A stretch of DNA of 64,000 nucleotides from Halichondria panicea (GCF_963675165.1 NC_087392.1:5401442-5465441); one strand, 5' to 3'; shown: positions 12,714 through 44,947, counted from the first letter of the stretch. Program-made: numbers and translations. The notes: generated from the sequence alone by a model not told the origin.

Positions 12714-13808
12714 ACTCTATACACTATACACCTGACCCCCTCAACACTGCCACCTCACTCTATACACTATACACCTGACCCCCTCAACACTGCCACCTCA
12801 CTCTATACACTATACACCTGACCCCCTCAACACTGCCACCTCACTCCATACACTATACACCTGACCCCTCAACACTGCCACCTCACTCTATACACTATAC
12901 ACCTGACCCCCTCAACACTGCCACCTCACTCTATACACTATACACCTGACCCCCTCAACACTGCCACCTCACTCTATACACTATACACCTGACCCCCTCA
13001 ACACTGCCACCTCACTCTATACACTATACACCTGACCCCCTCAACACTGCCACCTCACTCTATACACTATACACCTGACCCCCTCAACACTGCCACCTCA
13101 CTCTATACACTATACACCTGACCCCCTCAACACTGCCACCTCACTCTATACACTATACACCTGACCCCCTCAACACTGCCACCTCACTCTATACACTATA
13201 CACCTGACCCCCTCAACACTGCCACCTCACTCTATACACTATACACCTGACCCCTCAACACTGCCACCTCACTCTATACACTATACACCTGACCCCCTCA
13301 ACACTGCCACCTCACTCTATACACTATACACCTGACCCCCTCAACACTGCCACCTCACTCTATACACTATACACCTGACCCCTCAACACTGCCACCTCAC
13401 TCTATACACTATACACCTGACCCCCTGAACACTGCCACCTCACTCTATACACTATACACCTGACCCCCTCAACACTGCCACCTCACTCTATCTATACACT
13501 ATACACCTGACCCCCTCAACACTGCCACCTCACTCTATACACTATACACCTGACCCCCTCAACACTGCCACCTCACTCTATACACCTGACCCCCTGAACA
13601 CTGCCACCTCACTCTATACACTATACACCTGACCCCCTCAACACTGCCACCTCACTCTATACACTATACACCTGACCCCCTCAACACTGCCACCTCACTC
13701 TATACACTATATACACCTGACCCCCTCAACACTGCCACCTCACTCTACACACTATACACCTGACCCCCTCAACACTGCCACCTCACTCTATACACTATAT
13801 ACCTGACC
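12714..13808. repeat. 43-bp minisatellite, about 26 copies
   Basis: Same 43-base unit as at 2,014, in the same intron of the middle remodeller copy. Most units are perfect. A few have one C fewer in the CCCCC run, a CTAT duplication near 13,490, or a shortened unit near 13,580. This is the longest of the three arrays and explains about 0.4 kb of the unit-length difference from the left copy. Confidence 0.97.
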
Positions 13809-15627
13809 CTGAACACTGAGTGTCCATTACACTATTTCATACACCATGCAACTTGCAAAGATTTTCTAGTGCTTGACTGCTCACCTTGGGTTCATAACAG
13901 CAGGTTGTGCCGAGTACACCACATCATCTCCAGTAGTACTCACACACTATAAAAGCAATGACAATAGAGTGGATATTTCACAACCAGTAGCTACAATACA
14001 GAAGCTTTCCCTCGGCTGCTAAAGATACGTACCTCTGAGTTTTGCAGGTGAGAGAACTTGTCTTGGATGGAGGTGGAGATGGTCCTGCATTGAGCCAGTA
14101 GTCTAACAAGAACCTTCCTCTCTGCCAGTAGTGCCAGACAGCCCTCCAGCAACTGGGGGTGGGGGACAGTCAAAGCAGGCTCTAGATTATAGATGGAGGG
14201 AGACCTACCTGTTCACTAAGACCCTTCTTTGCAACAAGACCCTCCACCTACAGTACAAATACACACACACATTACTAATGCATATACGTACACTAAACAC
14301 AAAGGACACAATAAAGTAGTTTATCAAAGACCTCGATTATTAAATAATAGTAGCCATGAAGATGATCTCTTACCAAATGCTTCCAGGTTTCAAAGGGTCG
14401 GTGTTTGTCAATCAGTTTAGCCTTGGTAAGAGAGCAGCGTGGAATATCACACAGCTCATCCAGGGAGGAATCATTCATAAACTTGAGGATTGACTTCTTC
14501 TGTTTGACGGAATAACCATCTTCCTCTGATTCTGACCCACTGTACTCATCACGATAACTATCAGTCAAATCCACCACATCAGCAGTAGTGTCACAAGACT
14601 GTACACTTTGTTTGGTTTCCATTGACGACAACTTTGTTTTTGATGAACTACGATCATCATCGCTATCGCTACTTTCTATTAATATTCTTTTCTTGACCTT
14701 CTTACAGTTTCTAGCGGCTTCACTGTGCATTTTAATTTCTTCTAAATCGTTTGTAATCTTGCTTTTCTGAAATGCAATTTTCTGGAGCTTTCTTCTTGAG
14801 TTGCTAAGCCATTCTGATGATTCTTTGAGCTCCATTGCACGACGTCTATCATTGCTGGAGGGTACATCTGAGTCACTGTCGCTCTGTATGTACACTGAGC
14901 GTCTAGGTCGAGGGACCTGTTTTCGGTTTCTTATCAAATCTGGAGAAGAATCTGAATCGGATATTACATCTTCAACGTCTATAGCATCTTTTACTGAGAC
15001 ACCTTTCACTTGTGTTGAAGTTGTGAAGAGTTTTCTACGTTTGAATAATCCATTCACTTCAGAAGAACTTTCTCCATCTTCTTCGTCTGAGCTAACAATT
15101 CGGGCACATTTTCTTGGCTTCTTTGTTAGGGCACTAAATCTTCTAGGAGAGGTCTGTTCCTCAACTGCAGGGACTGTCAGAGAGGGGAGGAGGGAGGAGG
15201 GGGTTTCTGGGATTACCTCTTTTGAGGTTTCCACAGGAGGACTCACATTTTCTTCTCATTGTCCATTGACTTGATTATAAAGGTTGGGCAAAGGTCTTTG
15301 CTCATGATGTGTAAAAGCCTGCCCACTAGATCAGATAAAAGATAAAAGCTGACCAGAAAGTAAACACAAAGGTGAAATAAGTTGTTCATTTGACCACATC
15401 AATTCATGCATAACCTTGGCCTATGATACTTCTTACTTCTAGGTGCATGCGCACTTCTGATTGAGTTTCCTACCTTTCAAGCCTCCTGGTGGATTTTTTA
15501 AGATGTCATCTGTGTATTTCAAGTACAAGTGGTGTATGGAGATGCACTCTCAAGTATAACTATGCATGCATGGGGATGCAATCATGCATTTCAATAATCA
15601 ATGATCCATTATGATTGTGTGGTTTCA

Positions 15628-16490
15628 TTGAAATTAAGTTATAGTTATAACACGGGCACAAGGGATGTATGGAATATATTGCACTGAAGCACGAGGGCGC
15701 CAGCCCCGAGGGCTGAGTGCAATATATGCCATGCAGCCCGAGTGCACGTGTTATAACTAGTTTATATCCCGAGGGCATAGCAACATAACACTGTCCTAGT
15801 AACACAATATAAACAGCACAAAAAAAGACAGAGACAACTCTAGACACAGCTCCATCTCTTCTCTCTTCTAGACGCCAGTATCTGCAGCGTATAAGATTGG
15901 CATGACCGACGAATGGCTTGATACAAAATTGTTGGAGTTTTAACTGAAATCTGCAAAACAGCCCCACCCCACTTCTGGTGCTGCAAAACAGCCCCGCCCC
16001 ACTTACTGCTGCAAAGAAACAGCCCCACCCCACTACTCAGTGAATACTAGCTGCTGGTCTACGCTCGGCCTCATAACCAAGCCAAGAAAGCTCGCTTCTA
16101 CACTGCTGCAAAACAGCTCATGCCCCCAGCAAAAAGAGCCACTTCTAGTGCTACGGTGAAGCAGAATTGACATGCATCACGATGTCGAGGACTAGGTCGA
16201 TCTAGGAACACAGAATCTTCCACAAAATAAATCTTGGACAATTTTAAAACCTGCACGGTTGCAAGAAGAAACTCCAGCAGTGCTGAATATTCATTCCTGC
16301 ATGGCTGGACATACTTTGATACTTGTTATTTCTCATGCGTATTAATTTAATTTTAATTTAATTGTCTGTCTAATTGCCAGAGGGGCGTTTTGCGGTCAGT
16401 GCAATATGACTTTGCGGTCAGTGCAATATGACTTTCAGCAGTGCAATATGCTTCATATTGCACTTGGCAACAACGTAGCAACGGGATATA
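15628..16490. mobile_element. 863-bp insert with nested palindromes, middle unit only
   Basis: The left unit reads straight across this point (GGTTTCA to AATATATTGTACAAT, about 4,812), so this is an insertion. Near its start, GTTATAACACGGGCAC (about 15,644) is mirrored by GTGCACGTGTTATAAC (about 15,742), and inside that ATATTGCACT is mirrored by AGTGCAATAT. It also has three tandem copies of an ACAGCCCC-CCCCACT motif (15,955-16,040) and a doubled TGCGGTCAGTGCAATATGAC near 16,392. The right edge is GTAGCAACGGGATATA. No credible gene is present. It looks like a non-autonomous foldback element or a composite of two. It lies about 120 bases beyond the 3' end of the intact remodeller. Confidence 0.75.
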
Positions 16491-16612
16491 ATATTCTGTA
16501 CAATAAAAACTGATCTGATTTGCTTGGAATAATAGTTACAAAATCACATATTCTCACTGACAATAAAACACAACACTGATATGATAATAGATGAGAAGTA
16601 TACTCAATAGTG

Positions 16613-28624
<12,012 letters not shown>

Positions 28625-29060
28625 TTCCAACTTGTTGGGCCAGAGATAAAGTTATTCTATCTCTGGTCTGGTTGGGCACAGGGTCTTTGCTCATGTTTCC
28701 ATGTGTACACAAGTTGTGAGCATGCGCAACATTCCTGCATGGCAACCTGCCCACTAGATCAGATAAAAGATAAAAGCTGACCAGGTAGTAAACACAAGAT
28801 AGTTGCATAACTGTTTTAGGGTCATTGGCTTCCATGGCACCATTAGCACATGGCCCCACAGACACAAGGAATGCTTTGTTCATTTAACCACATCACCTAC
28901 ATAATTGCATGCAAACTTGTAATTTAAAAGCACATGCATGCACATAATAGTGCAGTGCTCTCACTTCTTGGTGCTGCACTGCTAAACTTCTGATTGTTAA
29001 TGTTGTGATTTGATCATGAAGATACACAGTGAGCGATTCACCTACTACCAGATCTAGCTG

Positions 29061-29117
<57 letters not shown>

Positions 29118-30797
29118 CCACTACTTTTTTCAACTATGATTGAATTACAGGATTTGTAACATGAGGTTTATCTAATGTGTACCAATAAAGATCATTTTAC
29201 TAACTTCCCAATTACTGCAAACCACTGTAATCATGAGGTTGTGAAGTACACACCAATTAAGGTATTATTCTCAAGAAGAAACTTTCATCCATTTAGGGAG
29301 TAGTCAATGTATCACAAATTGCTTTGTTTCCATGCCAATAATAAAAAGAAGTACCATAATAAATTATGCTCAGCTACAGTGGCTGAATTATTATTGTGGA
29401 AGCATAATTATGGCACAGGTTTGAATCATCACCAAATCACCATGGTAACTAGCTCTAACCTGCAGGGCCCCACAAACCTGACACAGAGACCAGCTGGGTT
29501 GACAATGGTGACCCACAAAAACCAACTACAACCATTCTCACCTGGAAATTTAAAGAAACAATTATGGTAGACCACAGTAATACACATATAGACCACATGA
29601 ATGTACACAGCAGGTCAGGTAATTAGTGCCCATTATCTGGTGCAGATCTCTGGCTGCTGCCAAGAGCTGAACATCTGCCTGTTCTTTGATACCCATCCAT
29701 GAATAAACTGAGAAGACCTTGAGTCTGCCAACTACACTAATCTAATTCGATTTGCACTGTGGGTTTGTTTTCTCAGGCTTCTTACTTAGAGAGAAGTTCC
29801 TGGTAAGCCATTGAAGACCCTTAAGAGCAAGGAAGCTACACCACCATAGCTGCATGCAAATCCACTCATACATTAACATGCAAATTAATTTTAAGTGATG
29901 TACATTTAATCATGCATTGAATTATATTTATGTTAAAGAAATTTCATTGCCTATTGGCTTTAATTGGTTTATGGTGGCACAACAAAAGGAAGGGTAAAGC
30001 TCAATAAAAGAGTAAAAACATACAAAAACAACAAAACACTGAAATGCCACCATGAATGTCGCGAGAATCTGGGCCGATATAATAAGTGACAAAATTTCAC
30101 AGAGAAATCACGTATAAAGAAAAATTGTAATATGCCAAAGCTAAGTAAAATTAAGAATCAATGAATAGTGAGAGTCTGCATGATTGATCATTGTACAGTG
30201 ATAGCTTTTGAGGGTCAGGGTCGGGGTTCTAGGTTTAGTAGCACAGTAGGCAAAAATGCTCAAGTGCTGCTTCAGAGTGATTTATTTGATACATGTACAA
30301 CAATAAAGAAGAAACAGAGAAATTTAAGACATAGACACAAGTAAGAGATGACTTGTACATACACGTAGCTATACCAATGTTTGTGCGTGACAGTGATTAC
30401 TATACAAGAGATGTGTTCACTGTATATACTTGTAGACCTGAAGGGGGAGACCATTCTAAATATCCTGTATGCTCTGTTTTAGCGGCCATAAACCTGTGCA
30501 AGGAAATAAAAAAAGCAAAATAAATAAATCAATCAATTAAGGAAGTGGTCAGTCTATCAAAAATCAATATCTAAGTGTCCCTATTGAAGACACAAATTGA
30601 ATGCCAAGTTGACTAATTTTGTTGACATTCCCACACACTTTATACAAGGCCCATTATCACCATACAAAGACTATGACTTCACTTAGTCAGACCTTAGCAA
30701 CCAGCTCTGATCTACCCCAACAGATAGTAACCAAGCCAACAAGATAGGGGGTACCACTCTAATAGGCTCTCAAATTGCAAAACATACACACCTGAAT
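28625..30797. other. Intergenic region between the remodeller array and Runx
   Basis: 5' flank of the intact remodeller. The segment to about 28,900 is shared in part with 4,440-4,690 and 15,250-15,480, including ACTAGATCAGATAAAAGATA. A pure (TG)n tract spans 29,058-29,116. The rest is AT-rich with no convincing exons on either strand. TTTATTTGATAC near 30,280 gives AATAAA on the minus strand and could be the Runx polyadenylation signal. Confidence 0.6.
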
Positions 30798-37703
<6,906 letters not shown>

Positions 37704-40700
37704 ATGACCTCTGAGACGACCTCTGAGGGCATGTTTCAGGAGCAGATACAAAGCATGATGTGAGCTGCACACCTTAGTGGTGGTAACCTGTGTGTAACTT
37801 GTCACAATGTTCATCTCTCCAGGTATGTGTTTGGTGATGCCAAACACCCTAACCCTGAGAGTGCTCTGCTGGTGGAGGAATTTACTAGACATCAGATGAG
37901 AGACTTGGTATGTGTACAATACATAACTGACAGTGTGTGTACCGTGTGTGTGGGTGATGTGTGTGTGTGTGTGGGTGTGGGTGATGTGCGTGTGTGTGTG
38001 TGGGTGTGTGTGTGTGTGCGTGCGTGCATGTGTGTGTGTGGGTGGGTGTGGTAGAAGTGTGTGTGTGTGGTAGAAGAGTTATACTTCAAAAAGATGAAGA
38101 TATCCTGTATAAAAATCCCAATCATAATAATAATATGGATGTGGTTTTGTTTCCCAGGTTTCGAGAGCATCACGTGTTGCCAGCATGAGAGATGCCAGGG
38201 GGAGGATTGTCCGATTGGAGGACGTGATGTTTCTCCTGAGAAAAGACCAGGTACCAGACTGAAGCCGTGCAACTGTTGCCCCAGGGCATGCCAAAATACC
38301 GCCCACTCTGTTAATTTAATTATATGCGGACACATTGTACACATGTTGAGCCATGCGGTTGGAATGTGAGCAAACAGATAGACAGTTCCTGGGGTGACAT
38401 ATTGGACGTGGGAATAGCGGATATCACTTGGTTGTCAACATTGGTCTACGAGTGTCTTGCTGTATATACAAACATGCAGCGTATTGTTCAAATGTACTAA
38501 TTTTATGTCTTTATTGGCAATACATACAGTTTAAGTGTTAAATATTTTTCCGTATATTGATTATTTTTCCTCCTATGCAGGACCAACTGAAACGTCTACT
38601 CCGCTATTTAGAGTTGAGAGGGCAAATGAAGAAAGCTAGGAGTATTGATAGCAGGCCGGATGAGGTGGAGGACCTTGATGACACTGAGTGTGAGCACCTG
38701 AAGTATACAGAGAGAGATGAGACGGAGGGCACGTACTTGTTACTAGAATGTGACCTCATGCAGTTATAGACTTGGGATTGTTTGTAATGAACTGCTTCAG
38801 TAGACTATTGTCGGATACATGTATGAAGATGTTCAGCCTATTAGTAAAGTTATTATTGATCATAATTATAACAACTTTACTAATTGGCTGAAAATGCAAT
38901 AATTGCATTCCCTGGGACATAGCTGCAGAGGTATACGATAAAGCTCGTTGTATTTTTGCTTTCTTGTCTATTGCAAGGTGTACACTGCCTCCCCCCTCCC
39001 ACTGTAGTTGATGACCTGAGTGACCCTCCTCACAGTGGAGTCAAGATGGTACAACTGGCACGTGACTTCCTCACTCCACTGCAGAAGGCTGGTGGGTTGA
39101 TGAGATCGTGATCACGTTCTAGCTAGCATTTTACTGGCTATCACCAGGCACTGTTATTAGGACCTCTATGCATGTACTAGCTTTTAGTTGTTGTATACTG
39201 AAGGCATTCTTAATAATTATAATTTCTTCAAATTAGAGCTAAAGCTTGGAGAGATGGATGAGCTGGAGGTCCAGCGTTTAGAGGTGAGCCAATCATGACT
39301 GAGGTCACTGCAAGTTTATTTGTGTTGAGTCTGACCTTCAAACGTTGTCATACTTTGTCATACTTTGTCATAATTTTATCTTAACTGGTATTCCATATAA
39401 CGATTGGTAAAAAGCGCTTCTATTTTAGAGCTGATAAGCTTCAATCAGCTAAAAGTTAGCATTTTCCATGTAGAAGTCCCCGTAAAGCATATTAAATGAA
39501 GCCAAAATTGACCACACAACTTCCAGGGCCAAACTCAACAAATAGACTTGTAACTGTTACCTTGATACATGTAGCAACAAGATGCTCTGACCAGTCGATT
39601 GAGCACTAAAGAATACTTGGAGTTCACAGCGGCTAAAAGTGCATGCTTGTGTGAGTTCATTCGTACGGTTAATAATGTGTTTGTCGTTAATGTTCGTTCT
39701 TTTGCGATTCCAGACAAAAGAAATCGTTTTATTTCTGGTAAATTCAAGGAGTGGATTGGTCTCGATGACATCACATCGTTGAGATTTAAACAAGACGTTA
39801 TCGATGTGATTGGTCACTTGGCACACGAGACAATTAGAAAGGTATTATTGTATTTTTATTTGTTTATACTTGCATAATGTTGAAGCCCAATATAGTCTTG
39901 TACGTATCCTTTGTTTACTACCGATATACAGCTAGAGTTCCTGTTAAGAAAATTATGTTATTAAAATGTAAATTTTGAAACCCCACAATCACGCAGTTCT
40001 ATCAGTTTCCTACCATACTTTCGTGTAATAATTATGCTCTTACTGCTATACATGCAAGCGTCTGATTGGTTCATGTTCCGTGCTATAATTATTAGCTTGT
40101 GGAATTATCGCTTCAAGTCAAGAGTGATATGAGCTTGAGGACACCCAGACAGTGGCCACCCACACACACAAGTGTTGGCCAGACTCCAACTCTGATTGAC
40201 CCACCCTCCACCGGAGCAGCTGGCACTGTTGAGAGGGGAAGTGGACCTTTTGTTCTCTCCACACCCACACACTCACCCCCTCCTCTCAGCCTCGGGGGTG
40301 GCAGTCCTATCGCAGGTACCTGTGTGTGTGTGTGTGGGAGGGCGCGCGTGTGTGTATTGTGTGTGCGTGGGAGTGTGGGTGTACGCGTGTGTGTGTGTGT
40401 GTGAAGCCATGGGTATAGTGTAGGAATAGTCCCTTGCCGTGTTTTCTCACCCAATGCTTCAGTCCCCTTGTGTGATTGAAGATGTGATTGAAGAAAGGAA
40501 GAGGTTTTTTGGTAAAAGATAAAATCAAGTCCCTTTGTGGCTCATTAATTAATCATAGGTAATTACCTTAATAACAACATTACATGTAGCTGTAATAATC
40601 TCACACAGTTTTGAAATTCTTCAATGCATAATTATGTCAATGGCCCCATGTGTGCAGACGCTGATCCTGGACTGACCATCACCAGTAGCTCCCTCAGAAG

Positions 40701-41728
40701 ATCATCAAGAGAGACCACCACCAGGAAGAGGCAGAGGGTCAGTCTACCACATTAATGCATCACAAAGCATCTGACAGGCCTCCCTAACAGGCTATAGAAT
40801 GCATTCTTGCAGAGGGGGGGTACTTGCACACAAGAACATACGTATATGTATATGTATTCATTTCCCTGGAATCTGCCCACATTGGTTGGAGGAGGTGGTC
40901 AGCAGGAGCACCTCTTAGGCTGTCTAGTGTACCACATGTATTTTGATTGAAAAAACCCACCACTTAAAACTGGGCAAATCCCTGCAGGCACTTCAAAGAT
41001 GCTTCCTTATCATTGTGTCCTAACCAGCTAGCATTGTGTACGGCAATTGACAATTGATTTTCAATATAACTCTGGAATTTTATTTTTAATATGACATGAT
41101 ATGCTATATCAGTGTGTGTCATGTACAGGTGAGTGTTGCTCCAGAGGCAGAGGTGGTCAGTGAGTCACCTCTACCACCACCACCTGGACCCCCCGCCAAG
41201 AAGCACCACCCCCCACATGCACTCAAGCCAGTACACATACAAGAGGCCGTGCGTAGACTGGAGCAAACACAACACACAGCCCCCATGGCCACCTTATGGG
41301 TACAAAGCTATAATAATTATACATATGATTATATCTATAGCTCCAATTATCTATCACTGTATAGTGGGTAATTTTCGAAGGACATATTTTTCATGGATTA
41401 ATTGCAACAATTAAGCCACAATCATGAAAATGTGTGGGTGTTCAATACAACAGTAAGACAGAAGTGGGACTGCCACTCACTGCAGAATTTCATTTCGCAA
41501 AATTATAGACCTCGAAAATTACCTGCTATACAGAGTGTTTGTCTAAAATTAATAATTATATCTTGTAAGGTATCCAATGAATTAAGGGCAGTGTGGGGAT
41601 GTTGGCTCCCAGGGTTACCTGTGTTAACAGGAGGATGTGGGTGAGACACTGAATGCTTATCAATGCTCCTCATCTTGCTACAGACACATCAACCAACAGC
41701 AAAGCCTACAAGATCCTGGTGCCTGTAA
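37704..41728 (+). CDS. SUPT3H: SUPT3H (SPT3 homologue), SAGA coactivator subunit (about 397 aa)
   Basis: Histone-fold subunit of the SAGA acetyltransferase complex that helps deliver TBP. Twelve exons were placed: 37,704-37,759, 37,823-37,907, 38,158-38,250, 38,581-38,689, 39,008-39,091, 39,237-39,283, 39,575-39,650, 39,714-39,841, 40,096-40,315, 40,658-40,737, 41,129-41,299 and 41,684-41,728. Family landmarks are QSMMYVFGDAKHPNPESALL (first histone-fold helix), VRLEDVMFLLRKDQ, EYLEFTAAK, FKEWIGLDD, GHLAHETIRKLVELSLQVKSDM and near the end PVHIQEAVRRLEQ. The exon 5 donor (after 38,689, GTGAGC) could instead be further right at 38,752. The last exon is the weakest call. It is transcribed away from Runx. 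Confidence 0.9.
37941..38068. repeat. (TG)n-rich tract in SUPT3H intron 2
   Basis: Imperfect GTGTGTGTGGG repeats in the intron between 37,907 and 38,158. A similar tract in a later intron spans 40,319-40,404, directly after the exon 9 donor at 40,315. Confidence 0.93.
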
Positions 41729-42017
41729 ACAATGCAATAATCACTGCCATCACTAGCTAACAAACTACTGTCCTAGTACACGTACATGTGTAGAGTTTAT
41801 GTTGTTATACTTATTGTTGCATTTGTTTACTTGTCAATTGATCAATGAACTGTATCCACAGAGCATGGGCTATTAGCATAATTATTAATCTGTGACATCA
41901 TTATTCATAATAAAAAATTAATAACACAACCAACATACAATAGTACAAGGCAATAATTGATGAAACACTGTTTGAAATCTGCATAATATAGCTGCATGGA
42001 TATTAAAATACAAGGCA

Positions 42018-42810
42018 TCAATTGTGAATACTCAATTGTGACAAATCTCTGGCAAATTGTGTTTGATAATGTTCTAATCGCTCCAACCACTCGGCCCAGT
42101 ATGAGAGCAGCTGGTCATGTGACAGGAAGTGGGCGTGGCATGGATCTCCATTAGGGTACACCACCACAATGAGAGCATTCATCACCTACGTCAAAAAGAA
42201 TCAACGTAAAACTTTGTAGCAGTGTACTTGCAAACACTGCAATACACTCTGAAGCACAGTCACTAATTAAAGTACGAATAATTAATTATTTTCAACGATT
42301 CATTCCTTTGTTGCTAGTACACGAACATTACAATAGTTTACGGTAACTATTAGTTCCACTGCACACTACTACACCCAGGGTACAGGAACCAACATGTCAG
42401 TACATAGTGTTCTTGTGTGAACCTTCACTGTTGTGGGTACTCAGCTATGCCCTTATAGGCTGAAGCCCTCCAGTGGAAAGTGAAACCCCTCCAGTCAGGA
42501 TAGCTTTAATGTACAGTCAGTAGTGATCATGAAAGCATAGCTTATTAAAGTGGTTTCACAATCCCTTTAAATTTCCAAGAATCTTACTTGAATGTAACTC
42601 CTACATGAACCACATGTACACACACACTGTGATGCTGGATAGTTACCACTTCCTCCTCCCCCCTCCTCACCTGATAGGGGTAGTGAGGGTCTTGGTTGAT
42701 GGCTCCAGCATAGGCTGCTGCCTGGAGGGGGTAGGTGAAGCAGTCAGAGAGGTTGGGTTTGGGTTTGCTTGAGGTCTTCCAGTCTATCACACTCAGGGCA
42801 CCTCTGTGTA

Positions 42811-42848
<38 letters not shown>

Positions 42849-44947
42849 ACGTGTGTGTGTGTGTGGGGGGGTGCGTGTATGTACGTGTGTGTGTGTGTGG
42901 GGGGGAGGGGGAGGGGTGTGTGTGTGTGTGGGGGGACGTGTGTGTGTGTGTGTGTGGGGGGGACGTGTGTGTGTGTGTGTGTGGGGGGGGTGAGGGGTGT
43001 GTGTGTGTGTGGGGGGGACGTGTGTGTGTGTGTGTGTGGGGGGGGGACGTGTGTGTGTGTGTGTGTGGGGGGGTGAGGGGTGTGTGTGTGTGTGTGGAGG
43101 GGGGGGGGTGAATGGTGTAATTAGTACACTGAATAGTGTGTTTACATGTGTGTACTGCTCTACCTTTCAACAGTTATATCTTAAGTCTAGTTGGTCCAAT
43201 TGCAATGATCTTATGATTTTCCGTTACAAAAATCTCTTTCAGATGGTGTAGATGGTGTATAATATTATACTCCTTCATCTCCCATAATTCGGTGGATCGA
43301 ACTTCAATAATTTTCTGATTTTCTGAAAGCTTAGAAAAAGACCTATCAAATGACGTCCTTAAAGTTCATATTTGAGTATTTGCCAATTTGACCACACCAT
43401 GAATGCCCACGGTCCAAGGCTGAAGAATGACAAATTGTGGCCCCTACGAAATTTTGGATTGAAACACATCATTTGATAGATCTTTTTCAGAAAATCATAA
43501 AATTTTTGACATTGGATCAACGATGCTAAAGTTATGACTGTTGAAAGACGTTGAACTACAAACTCAATGAAAATTACCGACTAGAGTGTACAGTAGTAAA
43601 CTGACCTGTACTCAGCGAGGCAGTCGAATGTGCCAGTGTAGCCGAGCTCCATGTGAGTCACTAAGCTCTCTAGAGCACACACATTCCCAATATCACTCAG
43701 AACATGTTCAACGCTCTTCATATAACCATCATTAGCGCTCACAACTGGTGGAGTGTCTTCCTCAATGTTAGCATCAGAGACAAGAGTGCCCCTCTCTTCA
43801 TTAACAGTGATTGAATCATCTATACAGACATCAGTGGAGTCTTCAGCAGAGCTAAGTGCCAATGATTCAGTTTCAACATCCTCTACAATTTCATCTCCAA
43901 GAGCAATAGTTTCAGTGTTCACTAATGGTTTGATGCTCCTGGCTGGAATAGGGATACTCTGTAGTGACTTGTATGCTGGTGGTACATAGGTCTGCAGTGT
44001 GTTAGTGTCTCTCTGTTGTGCAGTGGACATTGTCTTATCCCTCACATGAGGTGTGATGGAAATGAGATCCTTTGTAGCACTGTCCAGTAGAGCCTGTTCT
44101 ATTACCTGTGATGGAGTCAATAGGGACATCGCAGCTTACATGTAGGTTATTGCATATACTGTACACACACACATCTAGGAGATTTGTCATCTGTTTACAA
44201 TAAAGCAAATTAACATCCCATACACGTCGTCCACACAGTGTACACATAAGTCCACCTGTGTGTGCATAGTGATACTTTAATTATAAGCAAGAGTATCTAC
44301 TCTTGATATAAATTATACATGAACATGTTTAGTCACACAGTAAACACAGTCGAGTCAAGTATAACCTTGTATACACTGTATATATATACCTTGTGGAAGT
44401 TTTTCCCTGATTGTTTGATTCCTTGTGCAATATCGATGGACTTGCTCTCCCCGTGTTCCTTCACCAAACCCTTCCGCCAGTTGAGGAGTCTAAAGTACAT
44501 ATCCGGTGGTTGAGTGGCCTCTAGTATCGTGGTCACACTGGGGAAACGGAACGATCCCTCACTGTTCTCAATGACATAATAACGACTACCATTTGCTGAG
44601 TCAACTCTCTCAACACTGGGATGATTTTTTGGGATATTATCATCGCCATGGTGATTTATCAATTGTACACCTTCCAATGGGAAAGACGGCGGCTGCACTT
44701 GTAGAACTTCAGTGGATTTGGTTTCAATTTTAATAGTTTCAGTTTTGGGATTTACCTTTTTAGGTTTTGTTGGAGACGATTTTCTGGCTTTCTTTTTTGG
44801 CTTTGGCTTTGGCTGGTCGGTTTCCGATAGAGAATCACTCGAGTATGCACATGTCTGAGGGAATTCCGCTGGACGAACTTTGAAATATTCTGCTGTCCTC
44901 AGAGAAGAACACTTCAGAGATCTATTGACATACTTTAGGAGCGACAT
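42018..44947 (-). CDS. MGME1: MGME1-like mitochondrial genome maintenance exonuclease (452 aa)
   Basis: Single-strand DNA exonuclease of the PD-(D/E)XK/RecB type that processes flaps and linear mtDNA. Exons are 44,390-44,947, 43,606-44,105, 42,671-42,803 and 42,018-42,185, all in phase. The N-terminus ([17 protein letters not shown]) is basic, free of acidic residues and fits a mitochondrial presequence. [19 protein letters not shown] matches the conserved pre-catalytic strand. The nuclease core is [10 protein letters not shown] joined to [16 protein letters not shown], with the catalytic Asp, Glu and DWK residues present, followed by [13 protein letters not shown]. It is about 100 residues longer than the human protein, from a Lys/Pro-rich stretch in exon 1 and a Ser/Thr/acid-rich insertion in exon 2. 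Its start lies 189 bases from that of DNAJB13. Confidence 0.93.
42816..43108. repeat. (TG)n with (GGGGGGACG) interruptions
   Basis: About 290 bases of TG runs alternating with G7-8 blocks (GTGTGGGGGGGACGTGTG), directly upstream in minus-strand terms of the MGME1 exon 3 acceptor at 42,803. On the minus strand it forms C-rich and CA tracts. Confidence 0.96.
43262..43560. mobile_element. Long foldback element in MGME1 intron 2
   Basis: The left arm (43,308-43,355) carries TTTTCTGAAAGCTTAG and GACCTATCAAATGA. The right arm (43,468-43,535) carries the complement: CATTTGATAGATC, TTTTTCAGAAAATCATAAAA and GGATCAACGATGC. Similar sequence occurs at 59,745-60,030 (full) and in parts at 985-1,240, 25,790-26,010, 52,360-52,500 and 54,455-54,580. 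No coding capacity was seen. Confidence 0.8.

Noticed and set aside
15560-16033. 157-codon minus-strand open frame
   Set aside because: It crosses palindromes and tandem motifs of the inserted element, has no family resemblance and is absent from the sister unit.
29307-29570. 87-codon plus-strand open frame between the remodeller and Runx
   Set aside because: It has no similarity to known proteins, no splice partners and AT-rich composition like the surrounding intergenic DNA.
39599-39877. Uninterrupted SUPT3H exon across 39,651-39,713
   Set aside because: Splicing at GTGAGT and TTCCAG restores the spacing known in the family. The unspliced form is kept only as an alternative in the findings.
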